The notes beneath the pieces are model-generated. The model saw only the letters and a program-made list of their open reading frames with translations, ran no database searches and was not told the origin of the DNA. Positions 15,795-23,232 of a DNA stretch of 44,791 bases are shown here, one piece after another. Each line of letters starts with the position of its first letter. The stretch's first letter is position 1. The DNA comes from RGDT01 sp964630925 (GTDB lineage Bacteria; Planctomycetota; Planctomycetia; Gemmatales; Gemmataceae): the NCBI GenBank assembly GCA_964630925.1, contig CAZVZK010000082.1:1-44791 (forward strand), written 5' to 3'. The translations under genes were made by a program, and so were the position numbers.

Positions 15795-17900
15795 ATGAGA
15801 TCCGTCACCCCACGGGCCATCGTTCTGTCCGTCCTGGCGATCCTCGTCCTGACGCCGGCGGCGTTCCCCGACGAGGGGATGTGGCTGTTCAACAGCCCGC
15901 CCACGAAGCTCCTCAAGGACCGCCACGGCTTCGAGCCCGACGCGAAGTGGCTTACACACCTCCAGAAGTCGTCGGTTCGGTTCCCCGGCGGGTCCGGCTC
16001 GTTCGTGTCGCCCGACGGCCTGGTGATGACCAACCACCACGTCGGGCGCGGCACCCTCGTCAAGTTGGGCACGAAGGAGCGCAACATCGCCCGCGACGGC
16101 TACCACGCCAAGACGCGCGACGAGGAGATCGCGTGCCCCGATCTGGAGCTGATCTGCCTCCAGGGCATCGACGACGTGACCGCCAGGGTCAACGCGGCCG
16201 TCAAGGACGGCGCCGCCCCCGCCGAGGCCGAGAAGGCCCGGCGCGCGGTGATGAACACGATCGAGAAGGAGGCCAACGAGAAGACCAAACTCCAGTGCGA
16301 TGTCGTCACCCTCTACCAGGGCGGGCAGTTCCACCTCTACAAGTACAAGAAGTATACGGATGTGCGGCTCGTTTGGGCGCCCGAGGGCGACATCGCCCAC
16401 TTCGGCGGCGACCCGGACAACTTCGAGTTCCCCCGCTTCTGCCTCGACGCCTGCTTCTTCCGCGTCTACGAGGACGGCAAGCCGGCCAAGGTCGAGCATC
16501 ACCTCAGGTGGAGCCGCGCCGGCGCGGCGGAGGACGATTTCGTCCTCGTCAGCGGGCACCCCGGCCGCACGAGCCGCCTGAACACGGCGGCGCACCTGGA
16601 GTTCTTCCGCGACGTGGCGTACCCGTCCACCCTGTCCTGGCTGCGCCGCCAGGAGGTGCTGATGAAGACCTACAGCGAGCGCTCGGCGGAGAACGCCCGC
16701 CGGGCGACGGGCGAGTACCTGCGCATCCAGAACGGGCGCAAGCTGTACGTCGGCATGATGGACGGATTGCAGACGGCGTCGATCTTCGACGACAAGCGGG
16801 CCGAGGAGCGCAAGCTGCGCGAGGCCGTCGAGAAGAGCCCGGAGCTGAAGAAGTCCTACGGCGACGCCTGGGCCCAGGTGGAGGCGTCGGTGAAGTCGAT
16901 GCGGTCGCTATCCCGGGCGCACGGCCTGCTGGAGGGCCGGGCACGCGGGCTGAGCATGGGGCAGGGGTTCAACAGCCAGTACTTCGCCATCGCCCGCACG
17001 CTGGTGCGGTACGCCGCCGAGAAGGACAAGCCGAACGCCGAGCGTCTGCGCGAGTACCGGGAGACGGCCCTGCCGTCCCTGACCAACCTCCTCTTCTCGC
17101 CGGCGCCGATTTACGCCGACTTCGAGGCGCAGAAGCTGGGCGACGCCTTCGGCCTGCTCGTCGAGGGCCGCGGCGGCGATGAGCCCCTGGTGCGCAAGGT
17201 CCTGGACGGCAAGTCGCCCTACGCCCGCGCCGCCGAGCTGTGCCGGGCGACCAAGTTGGGCGACGTGGCCGTCCGCAAGGCGCTGTTCAAGGGCGGGCAG
17301 GCGGCCATCGATGCGTCGGACGACCCGATGATCAAGCTGGCTCTGCTGGTGGACCCGAACGCCCGCAGGGCGCGCCGGCTGTACGAGGAGCAGGTGGAGG
17401 AGCCGCAGCAGCAGGCGTACGCGAAGATCAGCCGTGCCGTCTTCGCGCTGCGTGGCAAGGACCAGTACCCGGACGCGACGTTCACGCTGCGGCTGGCGTT
17501 CGGCACGGTGAAGGGCTACGAGGAGGGCGGGCAGAAGGTGGCGCCGTTCACCACGCTCGACGGGGCGTTCAAGCGTGCCGCCAGCCACGACAACAGATCG
17601 CCGTTCAACCTGCCGAAGCGCTGGCTGGACCGCAAGGGCAAGGTGGACGGCTCGGCGCCGTTCAACTTCGTCTGCACGGCGGACATCATCGGCGGCAACT
17701 CGGGCAGCCCGGTGGTGAACAAGGAGGGCGAGGTGGTCGGCCTGATCTTCGACGGCAACATCCAGTCGCTGGTGGCCGACTTCGCATACACGGACAGGCA
17801 GGGCCGGGCGGTGGCGGTGGACTCGCGGGGGATCATCGAGGCGCTGCGCAACGTCTACGACGCCGGCGGCCTGGCCGACGAGATCACGGGGAAGAAGTAG
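15795..17900 (+). CDS. S46 family dipeptidyl peptidase
   Basis: This 701-aa exported serine peptidase has a signal peptide at 1-25. The chymotrypsin-like double barrel carries the catalytic His in VMTNHHVG (81-82) and the nucleophile Ser636 in GGNSGSP. The Asp is probably in the PRFCLDACFF segment after GGDPDNFEFP. The helical insert between the barrels (about 280-560) is typical of S46 (DPP7/DPP11), which removes dipeptides from the N-terminus of oligopeptides in the periplasm. Length matches the family. GAGGAGCC lies 6 nt before the ATG. Its 3' end overlaps the convergent DUF4058 gene by 17 bp. Confidence 0.92.
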   Translation: MRSVTPRAIVLSVLAILVLTPAAFPDEGMWLFNSPPTKLLKDRHGFEPDAKWLTHLQKSSVRFPGGSGSFVSPDGLVMTNHHVGRGTLVKLGTKERNIARDGYHAKTRDEEIACPDLELICLQGIDDVTARVNAAVKDGAAPAEAEKARRAVMNTIEKEANEKTKLQCDVVTLYQGGQFHLYKYKKYTDVRLVWAPEGDIAHFGGDPDNFEFPRFCLDACFFRVYEDGKPAKVEHHLRWSRAGAAEDDFVLVSGHPGRTSRLNTAAHLEFFRDVAYPSTLSWLRRQEVLMKTYSERSAENARRATGEYLRIQNGRKLYVGMMDGLQTASIFDDKRAEERKLREAVEKSPELKKSYGDAWAQVEASVKSMRSLSRAHGLLEGRARGLSMGQGFNSQYFAIARTLVRYAAEKDKPNAERLREYRETALPSLTNLLFSPAPIYADFEAQKLGDAFGLLVEGRGGDEPLVRKVLDGKSPYARAAELCRATKLGDVAVRKALFKGGQAAIDASDDPMIKLALLVDPNARRARRLYEEQVEEPQQQAYAKISRAVFALRGKDQYPDATFTLRLAFGTVKGYEEGGQKVAPFTTLDGAFKRAASHDNRSPFNLPKRWLDRKGKVDGSAPFNFVCTADIIGGNSGSPVVNKEGEVVGLIFDGNIQSLVADFAYTDRQGRAVAVDSRGIIEALRNVYDAGGLADEITGKK

Positions 17901-18651
17901 GCGGGGCAGGACGCTCCAGCACGTCGCGCCAGAACGGCGGCATGCCGCCCCACGCCTGGGCGTAGGTGGCCTCCAGCGGCACGGCCGTCTCCTGCCCGTC
18001 GCGCAGGAAGAGCGGCATGTCGGGCAGCGCCTCCCCCACGGCGAGCGGGGCCAGGAACGCCTCGGCGGGGCGGGTGGCGAGGTAAGAGGCGAGCATCCGG
18101 TCCTGCCCCGGCGGCGGGACCAGGGCCGCCTCGCCGCACGCCTCAGCCAGCAGGCCGTGGATGCCGTGCGGGTCGCGCGGCGTCGGCGGGAACAGGTCGA
18201 TGACCAGGAAATGGATGCCACGCTGGAGGCCCAGCAGCACCTTTTCGCGGAAGGCGCCGACCTCGGCCTCGCCGCTCTTGTTGCCCGGCGAAACGACCTC
18301 GATGACCGCGACGACGCGGTGGTCCGACACGTGGCGGATGGTGGCGTTGCGGTTGCGTGGCTTGTAGGCAGCGGGATCGAACCGTTGGGCGAAGCGTGGG
18401 CGGACGGGGGCGGCCAGGGTCGCCACGCCGCCCCCGGAATGGCCGACGGGATGGCCGTTGCCTGCCGGGTCGGCGGGCTCATGCAGCGTCAGCACGTCCG
18501 GGCCGAATGCGCCGACGCTCTGCTCCGGGAATGAGTAGTATCCGGCCGGCAGGAGGCCGGCATTCAGCGCGCGGCTCAGGTCGCCGATCCACCAAGTGTG
18601 GAAGGCGTGGAAGATCCCCGGCTCCACCCGCGTCCAGTCATGCACCGGCAT
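17884..18651 (-). CDS. DUF4058 family protein
   Basis: This 255-aa protein begins with MPVHDWTRVEPGIFHAFHTW, the hallmark of the DUF4058 family common in planctomycetes. VVAVIEVVSPGNK (about 125-137) followed by HFLVIDLFPP looks like a nuclease-type core (E-x(n)-D), and I infer a relation to the PD-(D/E)xK/Uma2-like fold. There is no signal peptide. It is probably co-transcribed with the small gene 27 bp upstream (18679-19065). Function is unknown. Confidence 0.85.
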   Translation of the reverse strand: MPVHDWTRVEPGIFHAFHTWWIGDLSRALNAGLLPAGYYSFPEQSVGAFGPDVLTLHEPADPAGNGHPVGHSGGGVATLAAPVRPRFAQRFDPAAYKPRNRNATIRHVSDHRVVAVIEVVSPGNKSGEAEVGAFREKVLLGLQRGIHFLVIDLFPPTPRDPHGIHGLLAEACGEAALVPPPGQDRMLASYLATRPAEAFLAPLAVGEALPDMPLFLRDGQETAVPLEATYAQAWGGMPPFWRDVLERPAPPTSSP

Positions 18652-18678
18652 GGGTCGGACCTCCCGTCGCGTCGGCCG

Positions 18679-19065
18679 TTACGCCGTTCGGTCTGCTGCA
18701 ACGGCTGGTTCGGCGGCTGACGCTACCCAGACGGCGGTGCCCGGCGGCACATCGGCTGGCTGGAGCTCCGGCAGGGCGAGGAAGGGGTTGGGGAGGGGGT
18801 TGGGGGCGTGCAGCATGTGCAGTGCCCGCACCACCGACCACACCGCCGACCCGTCCGGGCGTACCAACCGCAGTCGGTCGCCGATACGCAGCGGCGGGCC
18901 CAAGCCGCCGACCCCTGGGGTGAGCAGCAACCCGACGCCCCGCACCAGGAAGCTGTCGGCCACCGTGAACGCCAGCCGCTCCACGCCGCGAAGCCCTCCG
19001 CTACCGAACTCGTGATGAATCTGCGCCACGTCGGCTATCACACACCACGGCCCCACCCCCGTCAA
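18679..19065 (-). CDS. Small protein resembling EF-Tu domain 2 beta-barrel
   Basis: This is a 128-aa protein. ADSFLVRGVGLLLTPGV, LRIGDRLRLVRPDGS and PADVPPGTAVWV follow the order of an elongation-factor domain 2 barrel (V-F---G-G-V--G-V, -VGD-V---, -AGD-). Here it stands alone without a GTPase domain. Such isolated barrels occur in planctomycetes, but this assignment is from pattern only. It lies directly upstream of the DUF4058 gene on the same strand. The exact start is uncertain; the upstream region holds no clear ribosome binding site. Confidence 0.5.
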   Translation of the reverse strand: MTGVGPWCVIADVAQIHHEFGSGGLRGVERLAFTVADSFLVRGVGLLLTPGVGGLGPPLRIGDRLRLVRPDGSAVWSVVRALHMLHAPNPLPNPFLALPELQPADVPPGTAVWVASAAEPAVAADRTA

Positions 19066-19118
19066 CCCCAGACACCATCAGCACCGAGGTAACCACCCCC
19101 TGCTCTGCTGCCCCGCCG

Positions 19119-19147
19119 TTGCTCCGTGGGACGGACGCGCCTACAAT
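19119..19147 (+). promoter_or_regulatory. Sigma70-like promoter with 190-nt leader and mini-ORF
   Basis: TTGCTC (19119-19124), a 17-nt spacer and TACAAT (19142-19147) form a good housekeeping promoter. Transcription would start near 19154, giving a leader of about 190 nt before the oxygenase gene at 19345. ATG at 19154 opens a 9-codon frame (MVILNVFLS) ending in TAA at 19181. The leader also contains GGACACG/CGTGTCC complementary arms that could fold. Confidence 0.5.
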
Positions 19148-19344
19148 CCTGGCATGGTCATCCTGAACGTCTTCCTCAGTTAAGGCACGCCTCTCCGCCA
19201 CCCCGAGAGGATCCGCGAGCGACGGGACACGCCCGTCCGCCCGCGGGCATTCCCGTGTCCTGTCCCCACCCGAACACAACACGCACGGCAAGGGCGCCCG
19301 CTCGCGGCCTGCCCCGTCGTGCGCTCATACTGAGGAAGACCACG

Positions 19345-20496
19345 ATGACCCAGAAGAAGCAGAAGGAGAAGGAGCGTCGCCGCGCCCGCAAGTTGGCCGA
19401 GCAGGCCTGGGAGGCGGCCGACGCCGCCGACCTCGGGCTGGCGCTGAAGATCATGCGGCGGGCCGCCGACACGCAACCCGACAACCCCGTCCTGTGGAAC
19501 GACCTCGGCGTCCTGCTCGCGCGGTCCGGCGACGACGCCGAGGCCGAACGCATGTTCCGCGCCGCCCAGAGCCTCGCCATCGGCTACGCCGAGCCCTACG
19601 CCAACATCGCGGCCATCCGCCTGCGTCAGGGCCGGCTCGACGCCGCGATCTCCTTGCAGGAGCGCGCCGTCGAACGAGCCCCCGATTCCGCCGCCCACGC
19701 CGAGCGTCTGGCGGCGTACCGGGCGATGCGGGGCGAGGAGCCCGGCCCCGATGTCCAGCCGCCCCCCGTGATGGCGGCGCCGCCCGTCGATTGGGCCGAG
19801 CGTCTGGACGGCCTGGACTGGCACGCGCTGGGGGCGCGTCTGACACGCGAGGGGTGCCTCGCCCTGTCGGGGCTGGTCGATGCCGACCTCTGCGCCACGG
19901 CACGCTCCTGGTGGGACGAGGACGCGCTGTTCGGGAAGACCGTCTTCATGGACCGCCCGGACTACGGCCGCGGTGCCTACCGCTACTTCCGCCCGCCGCT
20001 GCCGCCCCTGGTGGACGGGCTGCGGCGGGCGTTCTACCCGCACGCGGCCCGCATCGCCAACCAGTGGCAGGGGCTGCTCGGCGATGCGACGACGTACCCG
20101 GAGGAGTGGGACGCCTTCCGCGATCTCTGCCACGCCGCGGGGCAGGACGCCTCCACGCCCATCCTGCTGCGCTACGAGGCGGGCGGATTCAACGCCCTGC
20201 ACCGCGACCTGCGCGGGGAGGTGTTCTTCCCGCTCCAGCTCGCCGTCGTCCTGAGCCCGCAGGGCGAGGGCGGCTTCGAGGGCGGCGACTTCCTGCTGTG
20301 CGACGTGCCGGAGGGGCCGCGCACGCAACGACGCGAGGTGCGGGCCGGGCTGGGCGACGCCATCCTGTTCTGCACGCGGGACCGTCTGATCGGGGCCGGC
20401 GGCAGGTACGGCCTGCAGCCGGTGATGCACGGGGTGTCGCCGATCACCGCCGGCACGCGCCTGGTGCTGGGCGTGCCGTTCCACGAGTATCGGTGA
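19345..20496 (+). CDS. TPR plus 2OG-Fe(II) oxygenase protein
   Basis: This is a 383-aa protein. The N-terminus is strongly basic (MTQKKQKEKERRRARK). Two or three TPR motifs follow (about 20-125, for example WNDLGVLLARSGDDAEAERM). The C-terminal half is a 2-oxoglutarate/Fe(II) dioxygenase: the iron ligands fit HRD (H286, D288) and H362 in VMHGVSPI, and R372 would bind 2-oxoglutarate. The conserved Y-x-x-GGFNALHRD lead-in supports this. The substrate is unknown; TPR fusion suggests a protein substrate or partner. The in-frame upstream extension is rejected because a promoter lies inside it. GAGGAAG precedes the ATG by 5-6 nt. Confidence 0.85.
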   Translation: MTQKKQKEKERRRARKLAEQAWEAADAADLGLALKIMRRAADTQPDNPVLWNDLGVLLARSGDDAEAERMFRAAQSLAIGYAEPYANIAAIRLRQGRLDAAISLQERAVERAPDSAAHAERLAAYRAMRGEEPGPDVQPPPVMAAPPVDWAERLDGLDWHALGARLTREGCLALSGLVDADLCATARSWWDEDALFGKTVFMDRPDYGRGAYRYFRPPLPPLVDGLRRAFYPHAARIANQWQGLLGDATTYPEEWDAFRDLCHAAGQDASTPILLRYEAGGFNALHRDLRGEVFFPLQLAVVLSPQGEGGFEGGDFLLCDVPEGPRTQRREVRAGLGDAILFCTRDRLIGAGGRYGLQPVMHGVSPITAGTRLVLGVPFHEYR

Positions 20497-20509
20497 AGCC
20501 GGCCACGGC

Positions 20510-20538
20510 TCGACCGAACAGACGGGTAGTGGTACAAT
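20510..20538 (+). promoter_or_regulatory. Promoter-like element before nuclease-TOPRIM operon
   Basis: TCGACC (20510-20515), a 17-nt spacer and TACAAT (20533-20538) lie 75 bp before the nuclease start codon and 14 bp after the stop of the oxygenase gene. This suggests the nuclease-TOPRIM pair is transcribed independently. Confidence 0.45.
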
Positions 20539-20612
20539 GCCGGTGGCCCACCCCACTGCGTCGTCGAAGGCCCGCTTCGTGAAAGCGACGGTTCCAGAGC
20601 CCGAGGCCGGCC

Positions 20613-21167
20613 ATGCCAACCCGGGAAGAGTACGCAGCAACGGTTCAGGCGATGGGTTGGCCACAGCTCAGAGCGTTGTGGGGCCAGATCCAGGCCCGTG
20701 ATACCCCGGATTGGGCGCCGGGTAAGGCGTTCGAGTACCTCGTCCTGCGGGCCTTCCAACTCCACGGGGCCGACGTCCGCTGGCCTTACCCCGTGTCGCT
20801 GTATGGGCAGGATGAAGTCATCGAGGAGATCGACGGGTCGGTGCGGGTGGGCGGGTTGTACAGCTTGATCGAGAGCAAAGACGAAGACGGGAATATAGCC
20901 ATCGTACCTATCGCGAAATTGAGAAATCAGCTGCTCCGCCGCCCGGCGGGGACGTTCGGCATGGTGTTCAACTCACACGGGTTCACGGAGGCCGCGCTCC
21001 AGCTCGCCCAATTCGCCCTCCCGCAGGCGATCCTACTTTGGACCGGAACCCAGGTCGAGTTCGCCCTGAACAACGAATGCATCTGTGACCTTTGTGAACG
21101 CAAGTATCGTGCTTGTGTCGATTACGGGATGGTTGACTTCGACATTAGCCTGGGGGCCATACCATGA
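20613..21167 (+). CDS. Predicted PD-(D/E)xK nuclease with C-terminal Cys cluster
   Basis: This 184-aa protein fits the restriction-endonuclease-like fold. E41 (GKAFEYLVLRAFQLHG) is the first-helix Glu, then comes D74 in EEIDG and E87-S-K89 in YSLIESKDE, giving the E...D...ExK order. LLRRPAGTFGMVFNSHGFTE and AILLWTG are like the later strand-helix of Mrr-type nucleases. C156, C158, C161 and C168 near the C-terminus could bind zinc. The stop overlaps the start of the TOPRIM gene by 4 bp (ATGA). AT content is higher and codon use more relaxed than in flanking genes, hinting at transfer. A DNA-cleaving defence or repair role is inferred. Confidence 0.7.
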   Translation: MPTREEYAATVQAMGWPQLRALWGQIQARDTPDWAPGKAFEYLVLRAFQLHGADVRWPYPVSLYGQDEVIEEIDGSVRVGGLYSLIESKDEDGNIAIVPIAKLRNQLLRRPAGTFGMVFNSHGFTEAALQLAQFALPQAILLWTGTQVEFALNNECICDLCERKYRACVDYGMVDFDISLGAIP

Positions 21168-21718
21168 AATGCTATGTCGTCGTGGAAGGGCCCACCGATG
21201 CCGGGCTGATCACACGCTTGCTCCCGGTGGAAATCCAGCAACAGGCCGCGGTCGTCCTGGCCGGTGGCCGCGCCAACCTCGCCTCCGTGGCCCGGACCCT
21301 GTTGGTGACAAGGCGAAAACCTCTCGCGGTCCTGGTCGATGCGGATACCGTTGACCAGTCAACGGCGATACAGGCACGCCGAGATATCGAGGGGCTTGTC
21401 CGGGCGGCTTCGGGTGGCATCCCCTTCAAGGTCATCATGCTGGTGCCCGAGATGGAGGGCCTGCTCTTCAGGGCGCCGGAGGCTCTTGAACGCATCACGG
21501 GCCAGCCATTGTCAGCCGACACCTTGGCACTGGCAAGGTACAATCCTCTTCAAGCGATCATGCAGTTGGGCCCGGGCAAGAGTGCCATCCTTGAGCAAGT
21601 CGTCAAAGGGCTCACGGACGAGGATGTGGACGCTATCCGAGACGCCGCCCCGATCAAAGAGCTCATCGAATTCCTGACCGAAACGGTCGCGCCAAAGCAC
21701 CAGCCGCAAACTGCGTAA
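21164..21718 (+). CDS. TOPRIM-domain protein
   Basis: This is a 184-aa protein. VVVEGPTDAGLI gives the TOPRIM Glu (E8), AVLVDADT gives the DxD pair (D59, D61), and VPEMEGLLF (E96, E98) matches the extra acidic motif of OLD/DUF4276/RloB-like TOPRIMs. These acidic residues bind Mg2+ for phosphoryl transfer or nicking. The C-terminus is helical. It is translationally coupled to the upstream predicted nuclease, so the two products probably act together. Standalone TOPRIM proteins of this size are often found in defence loci; that role is an inference here. Confidence 0.75.
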   Translation: MKCYVVVEGPTDAGLITRLLPVEIQQQAAVVLAGGRANLASVARTLLVTRRKPLAVLVDADTVDQSTAIQARRDIEGLVRAASGGIPFKVIMLVPEMEGLLFRAPEALERITGQPLSADTLALARYNPLQAIMQLGPGKSAILEQVVKGLTDEDVDAIRDAAPIKELIEFLTETVAPKHQPQTA

Positions 21719-21781
21719 CCGAGACAAACGGCGTCCTTGAGCCGAGCAAGACCCCCGCCTTCCCCGCATGCTCGCAGCAGG

Positions 21782-22037
21782 TCACCCCGGCTCCCGGGCG
21801 AAGACGCGGTCATACGCCGCCAGCGCCGCCCCGCCCAGACGCTCGGCCATGCCGCGGTACGCCTCGCGGCGGAGGCCCCAGCCGTACCGCGAGCGCGGCA
21901 CCTGCTCCAGCCAGTCGTACAGATGCACCCGGCACAGGTCGTCGAAGTCCGCCGGCGGCAGGGTGACCTCCTCGCCGGTGATCCGGTCCGTGAAGCGGTA
22001 CGGCCCGGCGCCTTCGAGGACGGCCGGCGGAGGGCAT
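21782..22037 (-). pseudogene. Small conserved-looking gene with start out of frame
   Basis: The frame ending at 21782 encodes a convincing globular segment (YRFTDRITGEEVTLPPADF, then LCRVHLYDWLEQVPRSRYGW, RMAERLGGAALAAYDRVFA). There is no in-frame start codon at a sensible place; the nearest in-frame ATG (22171) lies inside the upstream gene and gives a noise-like N-terminus. An ATG at 22037 is followed by CCC, and removing one of these C residues would put it exactly in frame (MPPPAVLEG). This suggests a one-base insertion by mutation or sequencing error. It sits 33 bp downstream of the exported TPR gene. The family looks planctomycete-type; function unknown. Confidence 0.55.
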
Positions 22038-22070
22038 TGGCCAGGGTGACGGCCGGGGCCGGGGGCCGCC

Positions 22071-23219
22071 CTACTTCTCCTCGGTGATCTTGCCCTCGGC
22101 CTTGGCCAGCTTCTGATACCTCGTGCCGTCGAACGCCTTGCCGGCCAGGCGGCGGAAGCACTCGCGGCCACGCACCGGGTCCTTCTTCACCTTGTCGAAC
22201 AGCGTGCCGAGGTGGTACAGCGCCCGCGCCTGCTCCTCCGGCACCTCGTTGTACAGCGCGTCCACACGCAGGAAGTGCCAGAACGCCTCCTCCGGCGCCG
22301 ACTTCTTCAGGTGGTACTCGCCCAGCAGGTTGTGCACCACCCCACGCAGCTGGTTGTCCCCCGTCGATTTCAACGTGTCGGCGAGCTGCCTGTCGAGGCC
22401 GTCCACCTTGCCCAGCCCGATCTTCGCCTCCGCGAGGTACGCCTCCACGAACGGCTTCTCCGCGTCGCCGGCGCTCAGCGTCGTCAGCAGGGCTTCGAGG
22501 CGTTTCTGCGCCTCCGCCGGCTTGCCGGCCCGCAGGTACAGCCTGCCGACCAGGATCTCGCTCCGCCGAGTCACCTCCTTGGGGATGTCCGACAGACGGG
22601 CCAGCGCCTCATACGCCTCGCGGGCGTCATCCTCCTTGCCGGCGTCCTCCAGCATCCGCGCCAGCGTCTCCAGCGCCGGCAGGATCTGCCACGACGAGCG
22701 GTTGTCCGCCGTGAACTCCTTCAGCCGCTTCATGGCGTCGTCCGCCCTCGCCGGGTCGTCCTGCGCCAGACGCACCAGAACCATCGCCGCCTTGAACTGG
22801 AGGTAACGCCGCGCCTCGCTCCGCGTCTTGATCGCCGCCGCCCGCGCCGTGAACTCCGACACCGCGTCGCCGAAGAGCTTGTCGCGTTTCGTCTTGTCCG
22901 CCTCCCTGGAGGCGTTGATCTCCTTGCTGAACCCCTTGCGGTACTCGATGGGGTTGATGTCCACCCCCATGTACTCGATGTAGGTGATGTCGCCGGCCGG
23001 GATGACCCGCTCCGACTCCTTCTTGCCCTCGCGGATCTTCACCTTGATCCCGCCGGGGCCCTCCTCCGTGATCTGCCCCTTGATCGTCTCCTCCTTCTTC
23101 GTCGCCCGGTTCGTGAAGGTGATGGAGTCCGACTTGGCCCCCTGGCCCCACGCCACCCCGGCGCACGCCGTCGCCAGCACAACCACCGCCAGGGCGAACG
23201 CCCGCAACCCCTTGCCCAT
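22071..23219 (-). CDS. Exported TPR-like protein
   Basis: This 382-aa protein has a signal peptide (1-25, ending AGVAWG). A small beta domain (about 30-90: SDSITFTNRATKKEETIKG, IKVKIREG, ERVIPAGDITYIEYMG) looks like an SH3-like or LSM-like barrel. TPR-like helices follow to the end (for example ARALYHLGTLFDKVKKDPVR). It is translated from a GAGGAGG site just after the stop of the 1090-aa gene upstream, 13 bp apart, so both are one operon. A role as a periplasmic scaffold is inferred. Confidence 0.8.
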   Translation of the reverse strand: MGKGLRAFALAVVVLATACAGVAWGQGAKSDSITFTNRATKKEETIKGQITEEGPGGIKVKIREGKKESERVIPAGDITYIEYMGVDINPIEYRKGFSKEINASREADKTKRDKLFGDAVSEFTARAAAIKTRSEARRYLQFKAAMVLVRLAQDDPARADDAMKRLKEFTADNRSSWQILPALETLARMLEDAGKEDDAREAYEALARLSDIPKEVTRRSEILVGRLYLRAGKPAEAQKRLEALLTTLSAGDAEKPFVEAYLAEAKIGLGKVDGLDRQLADTLKSTGDNQLRGVVHNLLGEYHLKKSAPEEAFWHFLRVDALYNEVPEEQARALYHLGTLFDKVKKDPVRGRECFRRLAGKAFDGTRYQKLAKAEGKITEEK

Positions 23220-23232
23220 CGTCCGGCCCTCC

